Source: Yinghuangia elevatio | Lineage (GTDB): Bacteria; Actinomycetota; Actinomycetes; Streptomycetales; Streptomycetaceae | Direction: 5' to 3' | Assembly (NCBI RefSeq): GCF_040649515.1 | Contig: NZ_JBEZFP010000047.1 | Span: 1 to 56,435, forward strand | DNA length: 56,435 nucleotides | Shown here: positions 40,997 through 49,941 of the stretch, in pieces | Layout: the number at the start of each line of letters is the position of its first letter | Numbering within the stretch: position 1 is the stretch's first letter | Notes under the pieces: model-generated | The model's database searches: none | The model's input: the letters and a program-made list of their open reading frames with translations, nothing else | Told to the model about the DNA's origin: nothing | Program-made: the position numbers and the translations under genes

Positions 40997-42097
40997 TCAG
41001 GTCGCCGGGTAGCGCTTCGCCCAGTGCGTACGCGGTCCGTCGGCGCCGTGCAGCGCGGCGGACTGCGTCATCTCCATCGAGAAGTCGTCGGCGAGCTGCA
41101 ACATCGTGCCGCGGCCCTCCAGTTCGGCGACCAGGTCGGCGGGCAGCGCGGTCTCCCCGTGCATGGCCCCCAGCAGGTTGCCGCAGATCGAGCCGGTCGA
41201 GTCGCTGTCGCCGGAGTGGTTGACCGCGAGCAGGAGTCCGCTGCGGACGTCCGGGGCCACCAGCGCGCAGTACAGCCCGATGGCCAGGGCCTCTTCGGCG
41301 GTCCAGCCCTGGCCCAGTTCCTCGACGCGACCCGAATCGGGGGTGCCGGTCCGGACCATGGCGAGCGCCGCCTCGACCGCGGCCACGGTCTCCTCGTGCC
41401 CGTCGTGGGCGGCGGCGATTTCCAGCGCTCCGCGTACCCCGGCGTCGATGCTCGCCCCCTGCATGAGGGCGTGCACCACCACCGCGAACACCCCCGCGGA
41501 CAGGTACCCGGTCGGGTGACCGTGCGTCAGCACCGCGCACTCCACCGCGAGTTGGAAGACGAGGTCCGGGCTCCAGCCGACCAGCATGCCGAACGGCGCC
41601 GAGCGCATCACCGCGCCGCAGCCCTTGGAGTCGGCGTTCTTGGGCTTGTCGAGGGTGCCCATCACCTCGTCGTCGAGGCCGCGCAGGCACGCGTGGCCCG
41701 GCGCGCGGGAACTGTAGAGCCATTCCTCGCGTACCAGCCAGCCCTCGTCGCGGCGTTCGTCCGGGCCCCACTCGCTCTGCGTGGCCTTCCAGCGCAGGTA
41801 CGCGCGGTGCACGTCCGACGGCGGGTGCCACAGGCCGTCGTCGCGGCGCACGTGCGCGCGTATCAGCCCCTCGACGGTGAACAGGGTCATCTGCGTGTCG
41901 TCGGTGATGGCACCGCGCCGGTGGTACGCCGTGACGTACCCGGTCACCCCGTCCGCACCGTGCTGGGCGCGGATCTCGTCGAGCGACAGGAACTCGATCC
42001 CGGCGCCGAGCGCGTCGCCGACGGCACCGCCGACCAGGCATCCCCTGACCCGGCTGCGGAAGTCCTGCTGCCGCTCTCTCGACCACAGTGCGGCCAT
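40997..42097 (-). CDS. ADP-ribosylglycohydrolase (DraG/ARH) family protein
   Basis: This all-helical Mg-dependent hydrolase of 366 residues removes ADP-ribose from proteins or small molecules. Family motifs are RVRGCLVGGAVGDALGA at the N terminus, ITDDTQMTLF (metal-binding TDDT) and HSGDSDSTGSICGNLLGA (metal-binding GDxDS). The length is typical. No ADP-ribosyltransferase partner is adjacent. The start is ATG 42097 with GGGGAGGG upstream. A long hairpin containing the CTGACG-N3-CGTCAG motif lies 155-183 bases upstream. Confidence 0.92.
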   Translation of the reverse strand: MAALWSRERQQDFRSRVRGCLVGGAVGDALGAGIEFLSLDEIRAQHGADGVTGYVTAYHRRGAITDDTQMTLFTVEGLIRAHVRRDDGLWHPPSDVHRAYLRWKATQSEWGPDERRDEGWLVREEWLYSSRAPGHACLRGLDDEVMGTLDKPKNADSKGCGAVMRSAPFGMLVGWSPDLVFQLAVECAVLTHGHPTGYLSAGVFAVVVHALMQGASIDAGVRGALEIAAAHDGHEETVAAVEAALAMVRTGTPDSGRVEELGQGWTAEEALAIGLYCALVAPDVRSGLLLAVNHSGDSDSTGSICGNLLGAMHGETALPADLVAELEGRGTMLQLADDFSMEMTQSAALHGADGPRTHWAKRYPAT

Positions 42098-42251
42098 GGA
42101 TGTCCCTCCCCGAAGTCGGAGGGGCCGCGGACCGCCGGCTCCCCTCCGGCCCGGTCCCGCCCCGCTGAGTTCACCTGCGTACCGTCGCGTGCCGCCGGGG
42201 TGCCCGGTCGCGCCCCGTGCGGAAGCGTACCGACAGACGGGGTTCCCGGGC

Positions 42252-42280
42252 CGCCCATCTGACGATGCGTCAGATGGGCG
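42252..42280. terminator. 13-base hairpin containing CTGACG-N3-CGTCAG, after fbiC
   Basis: The arms CGCCCATCTGACG and CGTCAGATGGGCG flank only ATG, giving a very strong hairpin 97 bases downstream of the fbiC stop. It could terminate fbiC. Its centre, CTGACGATGCGTCAG at 42259-42273, is also an exact instance of the operator motif seen at four other positions, so a regulatory role for the ADP-ribosylglycohydrolase gene is possible. Confidence 0.6.
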
Positions 42281-42376
42281 TTCCGCTTCGCACCCCGGCG
42301 GGCCCCCCGACCGGCCGTCCGGCTGCCGGACGGCCGCCGCATGCGGTGCGGCGGCCGACCGGGAGCGGACGCACCG

Positions 42377-44971
42377 TCATCCGAGGATCGGCAGCATGAT
42401 CTTCTCCACCTCATCGTCGTGGCGCCGCGCGACTTCCTGCCGCTCCGCGCCGACCTCGCCGTACGTCGTGGTGCGCTGCCGCGCGCGGCGCCCCAACGAC
42501 GCGGCCATCGCCTCGAGTTCGGCGATCGACTTGCGCGAGCCGTTGTCGGCCCCCGCCATCCGCGAGATCGTCTCCTCCATCAGGGTGCCGCCCATGTCGT
42601 TGGCACCGCCCTGGAGCATCAGGTTGGTGCCGTCGACCCCGAGCTTGACCCAACTGGTCTGGATGTTCGAGATCTTGCCGTGCAGCAGGATGCGCGCCAT
42701 CGCGTGCACCGCGCGGTTGTCGCGGAGCGTCGGCCCCGGGCGGGCGATGCCGGCCAGGTAGACGGGCGCGTTGGTGTGCACGAACGGCAGCGTCACGAAC
42801 TCCGTGAAGCCGCCCGTCTGGTCCTGGATGCGGCCGAGCAGGCGCAGGTGCGCGAGCCAGTGCGCGGGGGTGTCGACGTGGCCGTACATCATCGTCGACG
42901 AGCTGCGGATGCCAAGCTCGTGGGCCGTGGACACGACCTCGACCCAGGTGGCCGCCGGCAGCTTGCCCTTGGTGAGGATCCAGCGCACGTCGTCGTCCAG
43001 GATCTCGGCCGCGGTGCCCGGGATCGTGTCGAGCCCGGCCTCCTTGGCCGCCTGCAGCCAGTCGCGGATCGACATGCCGGTGCGCGTCGCGCCGTTCACG
43101 ACCTCCATCGGCGAGAACGCGTGCACGTGCATCTCCGGCACCCGCTTCTTCACCTCGCGCGCGATGTCGAAGTACGCGGTGCCCGGCAGGTCGGGGTGGA
43201 TGCCGCCCTGCATGCAGACCTCGGTGGCGCCCACCGCCCACGCCTGCTCGGCGCGTTCGCCGACCTGCTCCAGCGAGAGCGTGTACGCGTCGGCGTCGGT
43301 GCGCCGCTGCGCGAACGCGCAGAACCGGCAGCCGGTGTAGCAGACGTTGGTGAAGTTGATGTTGCGGTTGACGATGTAGGTGATCTCGTCGCCGACCACC
43401 TCGCGCCGCAAGTCGTCGGCGATCCGCGCGAGTTCGTCGAGCGCCGGGCCGTCCGCGTGGAACAGCGCGAGGGCCTGCTCGTCGGTCAGCAGCGTCGGGT
43501 CGGCGGCGGCCTGCGCGAGAGCGGCCTTGACGTCGCCGTCGATCCGCACGGGTGCGGCCTGGCCGTCGACCATGCTGTCGCGCCCGTAGGTGGCCTGGCC
43601 GCGCAGTTCCTCCCAGTCGCCGTAGACCTCGTCGAAGTCGTCGCGGCGGTCGGAGGTACGCCCGGTCGTGTCGATCGTGACGTGCAGGTCGGTACGCCCG
43701 GACGCGGCCGCGAACAGGTCCTCGGGCTCCTGCCACGGCAGGCCCTCGGGGTTCTTCCCCTCGACCGCCATCCCGTCGGCGTCGCTCAGCGCCCGCACGT
43801 GCGGCAGCACCCGCGGGTCGATCCACGGCTCACCGCGGCGGATGAACTCCGGGTAGATCGTCAGGCGTTCGCGCAGCGTGAAGCCGGACTCCGAGGTGCG
43901 CTCGGCGAGTTCGTCGATGTGCGGCCAGGGACGCTCGGGGTTGACGTGGTCCGGCGTCAGCGGCGACACGCCGCCCCAGTCGTCGATGCCCGCGCGGATC
44001 ATCAGCGCGAACTCCTCGCCCACCAGGTTCGGCGGGGCCTGCACGCGCATCTTGGGCCCGAGCACGATGCGGGTCACCGCAATGGCGGCGGCGAGTTCCT
44101 GCAGGTCGGCGTCCGCGACGGAGCGCATCGCGGTGTCCGGCTTGGCGCGGAAGTTCTGCACGATGACTTCCTGGATGCCGCCGTACTGCCGGGCGGTCCT
44201 GCGCAGCGCGAACACCGACTCGGCGCGCTCGGCCATCGTCTCGCCGATGCCGATGAGGATGCCGGTGGTGAACGGCACGTTGGAGCGGCCGGCGTCCTCC
44301 AGGACGCGCAGGCGTACCGCGGGCTCCTTGTCGGGCGAGCCGTGGTGCGGGCCGCCCGGCTCGGACCACAGGCGCGTCGCGGTGGTCTCCAGCATCATGC
44401 CCATCGACGGACTGACCGGCTTGAGGCGCTGGAGGTCGGTCCAGGACAGCACGCCGGGGTTCAGGTGCGGGAGGAGGCCGGTCTCCTCCAGGACGCGGAT
44501 GGCCATGGCGCGGACGTACGAGAGCGTGTCGTCGTAGCCGTGCGCGTCGAGCCATTCGCGGGCCTCGGGCCAGCGGTCCTCGGGGCGGTCGCCGAGGGTG
44601 AAGAGGGCTTCCTTGCAGCCCATCGCGGCACCCTCGCGCGCGATCTCGAGGACCTCGTCGGGGCTGAGGAACATCGAGTGCCCCTCGCGCTTCAGCTTGC
44701 CGGGGACGGTCACGAAAGTGCAGTAGTGGCACTTGTCCCGGCACAGCCGCGTCAGCGGAATGAACACCTTGCGGGAGTAGGTGATCACACCCGGACGGCC
44801 CACCGCGTCGAGGCCGGCGTCGCGCACCCGGGCCGCCGAGGCGCACAGGTCGTCGAGGTCCGTGCCCTTCGCGTGCAGCAGCACCTCGGCTTCGGAGACG
44901 TCCAGCATGACCCCGTCACGGGCACGGCGCAGGGCGCGCCGCATCGCGTTCTCGGTCGGAGTCTGGGTCAT
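42377..44971 (-). CDS. FbiC, 7,8-didemethyl-8-hydroxy-5-deazariboflavin (Fo) synthase
   Basis: This bifunctional radical-SAM enzyme of 864 residues makes Fo, the deazaflavin core of coenzyme F420, from tyrosine and a ribityl-uracil intermediate. The N-terminal half is the CofG domain with its Fe-S motif CRDKCHYC; the C-terminal half is the CofH domain with CYTGCRFC. The fused arrangement is the actinobacterial form. The start is ATG 44971 with GAGGGGTG upstream. It stands alone, with other F420 genes not in the window, although an LLM-type (often F420-dependent) oxidoreductase is encoded 2.2 kb away. Confidence 0.97.
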   Translation of the reverse strand: MTQTPTENAMRRALRRARDGVMLDVSEAEVLLHAKGTDLDDLCASAARVRDAGLDAVGRPGVITYSRKVFIPLTRLCRDKCHYCTFVTVPGKLKREGHSMFLSPDEVLEIAREGAAMGCKEALFTLGDRPEDRWPEAREWLDAHGYDDTLSYVRAMAIRVLEETGLLPHLNPGVLSWTDLQRLKPVSPSMGMMLETTATRLWSEPGGPHHGSPDKEPAVRLRVLEDAGRSNVPFTTGILIGIGETMAERAESVFALRRTARQYGGIQEVIVQNFRAKPDTAMRSVADADLQELAAAIAVTRIVLGPKMRVQAPPNLVGEEFALMIRAGIDDWGGVSPLTPDHVNPERPWPHIDELAERTSESGFTLRERLTIYPEFIRRGEPWIDPRVLPHVRALSDADGMAVEGKNPEGLPWQEPEDLFAAASGRTDLHVTIDTTGRTSDRRDDFDEVYGDWEELRGQATYGRDSMVDGQAAPVRIDGDVKAALAQAAADPTLLTDEQALALFHADGPALDELARIADDLRREVVGDEITYIVNRNINFTNVCYTGCRFCAFAQRRTDADAYTLSLEQVGERAEQAWAVGATEVCMQGGIHPDLPGTAYFDIAREVKKRVPEMHVHAFSPMEVVNGATRTGMSIRDWLQAAKEAGLDTIPGTAAEILDDDVRWILTKGKLPAATWVEVVSTAHELGIRSSSTMMYGHVDTPAHWLAHLRLLGRIQDQTGGFTEFVTLPFVHTNAPVYLAGIARPGPTLRDNRAVHAMARILLHGKISNIQTSWVKLGVDGTNLMLQGGANDMGGTLMEETISRMAGADNGSRKSIAELEAMAASLGRRARQRTTTYGEVGAERQEVARRHDDEVEKIMLPILG

Positions 44972-45116
44972 GCGACACCCCTCGCTGTCGTGCTTATGGC
45001 CGGTCCGTACAGGGCTTTTGGGCCTGAACAGACCAACTGTAGGCGTGCCCCCGAAGACGTACGCGGACTCGTGTCGCACATCACGCCGCTCCGCGCTCCG
45101 GCATCCGGAACACGCC

Positions 45117-45150
45117 GAAGGCCCGGCCGCACGGGTGCGGCCGGGCCTTC
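45117..45150 (-). terminator. Terminator of the amidohydrolase gene
   Basis: A perfect 16-base stem, GAAGGCCCGGCCGCAC, with a minimal loop lies 27 bases after the amidohydrolase stop codon and upstream of fbiC. Confidence 0.85.
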
Positions 45151-45176
45151 GTACACGGCGTGCGATCAGGACGTAC

Positions 45177-46913
45177 TCAGAAGCTGACCGATTCGTTCGT
45201 GACGGTGTAGGTGTCCTGGCCCGAACGCAGCACCTTGCCGTTGACGGCGCCGGTGACCTGGCCGTCGCGCACGGTCTCGACGCCGTTGACGCGGACCGAG
45301 ACGATGCCCTCCGACTCGGCGGTCAGGCGCGGGCTGTCGCCCGGCAGGTCGTGCACCAGGCGCGCCGGCCCGGAGTTGACCTTCTCCGGGTCGAACAGCA
45401 CCAGGTCGGCGTGGTAGCCCTCGGCGATCCGCCCGCGGTCCTTGAGGCCGAACAGCTTGGCCGGGTCGGTGGTGAGCATCTGCACCGCGCGCTCCAGCGA
45501 GACCAGCTTGCGGCCGCGCAGCGAGTCGCCCAGGAAGCGGGTCGTGTACGTCGCACCGCACATGCGGTCCAGGTGCGCGCCCGCGTCCGAGCCGCCCAGG
45601 ATGACGTGCTTGCTCTCCCAGACCTCCTGGCGCAGGTCCCACGACGCCTGGTCGTTGTCGGTCGGCATCGGCCACAGCACGGTCCGCAGGTCGTCCGCGG
45701 CGCAGATCTCGACCAGCGCCTCGAACTCCTCCTGGCCGCGCTCCTTGGCGATGTCCGCCACGACGCGGCCGGACAGGCCCTCGTTGGCCGCGGAGTAGGT
45801 GTCGCCGATGACGTACCGGCCGAAGTCCACCAGGCGGCGGAAGACGCCCGCCTCGGGGCTGTTCGCGCGGCGCAGCATCTCGGTGCGGGTCTCCGGGTCG
45901 CGCAGCTTCGCGATGCGCTCCGGGACCGGCAGGGCCAGGATCTCGCCCCAGCCCGGCAGCAGGTTGAGCGCGCAGTAGGTGAGCAGCGACATGTTCATCG
46001 GCACCAGCACCGGCAGGGTGAGGATGACGATCTTGCCGCCGGCCGCCTCGGCCTTCTCCGACGCGTAGATCTGGCGCGGCACGCGGTCCGGGTCGGCCGA
46101 GTCGACGGTCAGCACGTTCCAGTTCATCGGACGGCCGGCGGTCACCGTCATCTGGGTGAGCAGCTCGATCTCGTCGTCGTCGAACTTGTCGAGGCAGCCC
46201 GCGACGATGACCTCCAGCTGGGTGCCCTCGTGCCGGCCGACCTCGGCGCAGAGCGCCAGGACCTCTTCGGGGGTCGCGTGGCGCGACGGGACGGGGTTGC
46301 CGTCGCCGTCGGTGTGGTTCGAGCGGCCGGTGGAGAAGCCGAGCGCGCCCGCCTCCATGGCCTTCTTCAGCTCGACGACCATGGCCTCGACCTGCTCGGG
46401 CGTGGCCGCCTTGCCGAAGTCGGAGCCCATCACGTAGCGGCGGATCGCACAGTGGCCGGCCATGAACGCGGCGTTGACGCCGATCGTGCCGTCCAGCTTG
46501 TCGAGGTACTGGGCGAAGGTCTCCCAGCTCCAGTCGATGCCGTTCTCCAGGGCCGGGAGGGCCATGCCCTCGACCTTGGCCATCATGCGGCGGGTGTAGT
46601 CGGCGTCCTCGGCCTTGAGCGGGGCGAGGGTGAAGCCGCAGTTGCCGCCCACGATGGTGGTGACGCCGTGGTTGACCGAGGGGGTGGCGTACGCGTCCCA
46701 GTGGAGCTGCGCGTCGTAGTGCGTGTGCGGGTCGATGAAGCCGGGGGCGAGCACGAGGCCGGTGGCGTCCTCGGTGGCGGCGGCTTCCTCGGTGATGCTT
46801 CCGGTCGGGCCCACCGCGACGATGCGGCCGTCCCGGATCCCCACGTCACCTCGGTAGGAGGGTGTGCCCGTTCCGTCGACGACGGTGGCTCCGGTGATGA
46901 GGTGGTCGAGCAT
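45177..46913 (-). CDS. D-aminoacylase-like amidohydrolase
   Basis: This metal-dependent amidohydrolase of 578 residues resembles N-acyl-D-amino-acid deacylases. The first metal motif is PGFIDPHTHYDAQL. The GGNCGFTLAPL loop is typical of D-aminoacylase. HCAIRRYVMG, GFSTGRSNH and the late Asp in GGSDAGAHLDRM complete the site. The C-terminal segment GRIAEGYHADLVLFDPE closes the beta-sandwich. The true substrate may be an N-acyl compound or a cyclic amide. The start is ATG 46913 with AGGGAG upstream. A copy of the CTGAYG-N3-CGTCAG operator lies 94 bases upstream. Confidence 0.88.
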   Translation of the reverse strand: MLDHLITGATVVDGTGTPSYRGDVGIRDGRIVAVGPTGSITEEAAATEDATGLVLAPGFIDPHTHYDAQLHWDAYATPSVNHGVTTIVGGNCGFTLAPLKAEDADYTRRMMAKVEGMALPALENGIDWSWETFAQYLDKLDGTIGVNAAFMAGHCAIRRYVMGSDFGKAATPEQVEAMVVELKKAMEAGALGFSTGRSNHTDGDGNPVPSRHATPEEVLALCAEVGRHEGTQLEVIVAGCLDKFDDDEIELLTQMTVTAGRPMNWNVLTVDSADPDRVPRQIYASEKAEAAGGKIVILTLPVLVPMNMSLLTYCALNLLPGWGEILALPVPERIAKLRDPETRTEMLRRANSPEAGVFRRLVDFGRYVIGDTYSAANEGLSGRVVADIAKERGQEEFEALVEICAADDLRTVLWPMPTDNDQASWDLRQEVWESKHVILGGSDAGAHLDRMCGATYTTRFLGDSLRGRKLVSLERAVQMLTTDPAKLFGLKDRGRIAEGYHADLVLFDPEKVNSGPARLVHDLPGDSPRLTAESEGIVSVRVNGVETVRDGQVTGAVNGKVLRSGQDTYTVTNESVSF

Positions 46914-47006
46914 GACCCGGACTCCCTACTTCGATACAGAGGCGCCTGCGTGGTGCGGTGTTCCGGCGGCCCTCCACGGCGCATGCCGAGGACCGACCGC
47001 GATTTC

Positions 47007-47021
47007 CTGATGGTACGTCAG
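47007..47021. promoter_or_regulatory. CTGACG-N3-CGTCAG operator, copy 3
   Basis: CTGATGGTACGTCAG has one mismatch to a perfect palindrome. It is 94 bases upstream of the amidohydrolase start codon. The central GTA is the same as in the copy at 54035. Confidence 0.65.
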
Positions 47022-47050
47022 ATTTCACATTTGGCGAGGGGCCCGGAGTC

Positions 47051-47086
47051 GTGAGTTCGGACTCACCTTAGGTTGCCCTAACCCGT
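47051..47086. promoter_or_regulatory. Small hairpin and iron-box-like sequence
   Basis: GTGAGT-TCGG-ACTCAC (47051-47066) is a perfect 6+6 inverted repeat. It is followed by TTAGGTTGCCCTAACCCGT (47068-47086), which matches 14 of 19 positions of the DtxR/IdeR iron box TTAGGTTAGSCTAACCTAA as I remember it. It lies upstream of the amidohydrolase gene and downstream of the LLM gene. No iron-related gene is adjacent, so this could be chance. Confidence 0.35.
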
Positions 47087-47111
47087 TCCGAGCCCCCGCG
47101 AAACGCCTCGC

Positions 47112-47132
47112 GCGGCCCTCGTCACGGGCCGC
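47112..47132 (-). terminator. Terminator after LLM oxidoreductase gene
   Basis: A 7-base GC stem, GCGGCCC with a 7-base loop, starts 13 bases after the LLM stop codon. Confidence 0.5.
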
Positions 47133-47145
47133 CGAGCACGGTCGG

Positions 47146-48096
47146 CTACTTGTTCAGAAGGGGCGCGACCTGGGTCGAGAACGCCTCGATCTGGTCCAGC
47201 AGCTCCTGCAGCGTGCGGTTGCGGAAGCGGATCTGGATCTGGTTCGCGCCCTGCTCGCCGTACCAACGCAGCGACTCGGCGATCTCTTCCGGGCTGCCGG
47301 ACAGGGTGCGCTCGCCGACCTCCCAGTCGGGCTTGCCGACGTACAGCATCTCGGTGATGGCGCCGATGTCCATCGCCTCGTCGGCGCGCCCGTACTCCGC
47401 GCGCAGGCGGCGCAGCTCGGCCACCTGGTCGGGGAAGGTCTCGCGCGGGCTGCCCTGCGGGAGCCAGCCGTCGGCGTACTTGGCGACCCGCTTGAGCGCG
47501 GCACCGGCCGAGCCGCCGATCCAGATCGGGGGACGCGGGCCCTGCACGGGGCGCGGGCGGGCGCCCATGTCGTCCACCTTGAAGCGCTTGCCCTCGTACG
47601 TCACGAACTCCTCGCGCAGCGCGAGGTCGAGCAGCTCCAGGGCCTCGTTCAGCGCCGGGCCGCGGTCCTTGAAGTCCAGGCCGAACATCTCGAACTCGGC
47701 CTCGACGTGGCCGGCCCCCGCACCGACGATCGCGCGGCCCTTGGAGATGACGTCCAGCGTCGCGAAGGCCTTCGCGGTCATCATCGGGTGCCGGTACGCC
47801 AGCACCGCGACGTGGCTCACGAGGCGCACGTGCTCGGTGATGCCGGCGAGCCAGCCGAGCGTGGTCATCGTGTCCCACCACTCGGTGCCCATCATCGGGG
47901 CGTGGCTGCGCGGGATCGCGGTGTGGTCGCAGACCGCGATGTACGCGAAGCCGCCGCGGTCGCACGCCTGGGCGATGGCCGCCAGGTCGTCGGGCCCCGC
48001 GGTCTCCTCCCACGCCTCCGCGTACAGCTTGCTCTGCGACTGGATCGGCAGCTGCATGCCGTAATGCAGGACTCCGGGGGGAAGGATCGCGGCCAT
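47146..48096 (-). CDS. LLM-class (F420-dependent type) oxidoreductase
   Basis: This TIM-barrel luciferase-like protein of 316 residues belongs to the group annotated as F420-dependent LLM oxidoreductases (TIGR03619-like). Features are the N-terminal YGMQLPIQSQS, a CDHTAIPR segment, LVSHVAVLAYRHPMMTAKAFATLD and GAGAGHVEAEFEMFG. Members may use F420 or FMN. The substrate is unknown. The start is ATG 48096 with AAGGGAG upstream. It is divergent from an enoyl-CoA hydratase gene, and one operator copy lies between the two. Confidence 0.87.
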   Translation of the reverse strand: MAAILPPGVLHYGMQLPIQSQSKLYAEAWEETAGPDDLAAIAQACDRGGFAYIAVCDHTAIPRSHAPMMGTEWWDTMTTLGWLAGITEHVRLVSHVAVLAYRHPMMTAKAFATLDVISKGRAIVGAGAGHVEAEFEMFGLDFKDRGPALNEALELLDLALREEFVTYEGKRFKVDDMGARPRPVQGPRPPIWIGGSAGAALKRVAKYADGWLPQGSPRETFPDQVAELRRLRAEYGRADEAMDIGAITEMLYVGKPDWEVGERTLSGSPEEIAESLRWYGEQGANQIQIRFRNRTLQELLDQIEAFSTQVAPLLNK

Positions 48097-48151
48097 CGGG
48101 GACTCCCTTGTCTCACCTTGTGTCATCTGAAGACCGGTCACATACTCCGAT

Positions 48152-48166
48152 CTAACGCACCGTCAG
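48152..48166. promoter_or_regulatory. CTGACG-N3-CGTCAG operator, copy 4
   Basis: CTAACGCACCGTCAG has one mismatch to a perfect palindrome. It lies 56 bases upstream of the LLM start and 38 upstream of the enoyl-CoA hydratase start, in the middle of the 107-base divergent promoter region. Confidence 0.6.
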
Positions 48167-48203
48167 ACAAGACCGATCGGGCGCATACCGAGGGGACAGG
48201 CAC

Positions 48204-49037
48204 GTGATCAACACCACCGATCCGACCATCGAACCGGGCCAGGAGCGGATGCGCCTCGACGTCGAGGACGGTGTCGGCGTCGTCACGCTCTGCCGCCCCG
48301 AGAAGCTCAACGGTTGGAGCTGGGAGGCCAGCCGCCAGCTCGGCGTCATGGCCGACCGCATCCGCTTCGACCCGGAGATCCGCGTGGTGCTGCTGCGCGC
48401 CGAGGGCCGCGCCTTCTGCGCGGGCATCGACGTCACGGCCCCGGGCGGCAACATCACCGGCCGCTCCGGCGCCGAGCGCACCCGCAACTACTACGAGGGC
48501 CTGCGCTGGGTGCACGAGCGTTTCCGCGCGTTCGCCCGCCTCCCCCAGCCGGTGGTCGCCTCGGTCCAGGGCTACGCCCTCGGCTTCGGCTTCGAACTCG
48601 CGCTCCTCGCCGACATCCGCGTCGCCGCCGACGACGCGGTCTTCGCCCTCCCCGAGGCCCAGCTCGGCGTCGCCGTCGACGCGGGCGGCGACATGCGCAT
48701 CGCCCGCGAGGCGGGCGCCGGCTGGGCCAAGTACCTCGCCCTCACCGGCCGCCGCATCGACGCCGCCACCGCCGAGCGCCTCAACCTCGTGCAACTCGTC
48801 GTCCCGCGCGACGACCTCGACAAGACCGCCCGCGAGATCGCCGGGCAGATCGCCGCGAACGCCCCTCTCGCCGTCCAGGGCATCAAGCGCTCGATCGACT
48901 CCTACGCCGACGCCGCCCTCGACAACGCCCTCGCCCAGACCGCCATGACCGCCGCGGTCACCCTCGCCTCCGAGGACATCACCGAGGGCTACGGCGCCAA
49001 GGCCGCCAAGCGCACCCCCAACTTCGAGGGCAAGTAG
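48204..49037 (+). CDS. Enoyl-CoA hydratase/isomerase (crotonase) family protein
   Basis: This crotonase-fold protein of 277 residues acts on acyl-CoA thioesters. The oxyanion hole is GRAFCAGIDVT, with YALGFGFELALLAD. Both catalytic glutamates of crotonase are kept: Glu in GFELA and Glu in LPEAQLG. The likely reaction is hydration of an enoyl-CoA in beta-oxidation. The start is GTG 48204 with GAGGGGACAGG upstream. It is divergent from the LLM gene and shares its operator. A terminator follows. Confidence 0.9.
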   Translation: MINTTDPTIEPGQERMRLDVEDGVGVVTLCRPEKLNGWSWEASRQLGVMADRIRFDPEIRVVLLRAEGRAFCAGIDVTAPGGNITGRSGAERTRNYYEGLRWVHERFRAFARLPQPVVASVQGYALGFGFELALLADIRVAADDAVFALPEAQLGVAVDAGGDMRIAREAGAGWAKYLALTGRRIDAATAERLNLVQLVVPRDDLDKTAREIAGQIAANAPLAVQGIKRSIDSYADAALDNALAQTAMTAAVTLASEDITEGYGAKAAKRTPNFEGK

Positions 49038-49043
49038 CCGCAG

Positions 49044-49080
49044 CCCGGGTGCGTGCCGGCGGAGGCCGTGCGCACCCGGG
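49044..49080. terminator. Hairpin between enoyl-CoA hydratase and SDR genes
   Basis: A 10-base stem (CCCGGGTGCG and complement) with a 17-base loop lies between two convergent genes. Confidence 0.7.
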
Positions 49081-49091
49081 GCCGGGCGGCG

Positions 49092-49865
49092 TCAGGCGGG
49101 TTGGGGGACGGAGCCGACGAGGCCGCCGTCGATCACCAGGTCCTGACCGGTGATGTACGACGCGTCGTCGGAGGCCAGGAAGGCGACCGCCGCCGCGACG
49201 TCGTCCGCATGCCCGAGCGAACCGAGCGGCACCTCGGCCGAGTTCACCGCCTCGGCGGCCGGGTCGGGGTTGTTGTCGCGGTACATCTCGGTGTCGATGT
49301 AGCCGGGGCTGACCGAGTTGACGCGGATGCCGCGCGGGGCGAGGTCGGCGCCGAGCGTACGGGCGAGGTTGTGCACGGCGGCCTTGGTGGCCGAGTAGAC
49401 GGAGGCCACGGACAGGCCGCGGTGCAGCGTCCACGACGCGTTGATCACGACCGCGCCGCCGTCCTTGAGCAGCGGCAGGGACTTGAGCACGGTGAAGTAG
49501 ACGCCCTTGAAGTTGACGTCGACGGTGTAGTCGAAGTCGGCCTCGGTGATCTCGGTGCTGGGCTTGAAGACCCCGACCCCGGCGTTCGCGAAGACCGCGT
49601 CGAGGGAGCCGCGCCAGGCCCGTACGCGCTCGACCAGGTCGTCGAGTGCGGGAAGTGCGGCGACGTCGGCGGGCACCGCGAGGATCCGCTCGGGCGTCAC
49701 CCCGGTCTCCGCGACCAGGCGGGCCACGGCCGTGTCGAGACGGGGGCGGCTGCGGCCGGTGACGGCGACGTACGCGCCCTCGTCGAGGAGCCTGCGGGCG
49801 GTGGCGTACCCCATGCCGCTGGTGCCGCCGGTGATCAGGACCGTCTTGTTCGTGTATCGGTTCAT
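49092..49865 (-). CDS. Short-chain dehydrogenase/reductase (SDR)
   Basis: This classical SDR of 257 residues has the cofactor motif TGGTSGMGYAT, NAG in FANAGVGVF (in place of NNAG), the Ser in INASWTLHRG, Tyr/Lys in SVYSATKAAV and the C-terminal YITGQDLVIDGG. It reduces or oxidises an unknown carbonyl or alcohol; the Arg in AVTGRSRPRL favours NADPH. The start is ATG 49865. An XRE regulator gene lies directly upstream in the same direction (76-base gap), so they may be functionally linked. Confidence 0.9.
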   Translation of the reverse strand: MNRYTNKTVLITGGTSGMGYATARRLLDEGAYVAVTGRSRPRLDTAVARLVAETGVTPERILAVPADVAALPALDDLVERVRAWRGSLDAVFANAGVGVFKPSTEITEADFDYTVDVNFKGVYFTVLKSLPLLKDGGAVVINASWTLHRGLSVASVYSATKAAVHNLARTLGADLAPRGIRVNSVSPGYIDTEMYRDNNPDPAAEAVNSAEVPLGSLGHADDVAAAVAFLASDDASYITGQDLVIDGGLVGSVPQPA

Positions 49866-49941
49866 GACGACGATCCTGGGGCCGTTCCGGCGGACCCGGC
49901 AGTGCGCGCTGAACCTGGGTCCGGCACCACCACCCTGAGGG

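Noticed and set aside
42341..45187. A 948-codon open frame on the plus strand opposite fbiC
   Set aside because: The product is Arg/Val/Asp/Gly-rich low-complexity sequence and mirrors the codon pattern of fbiC on the other strand. The fbiC reading has both radical-SAM Cys motifs.
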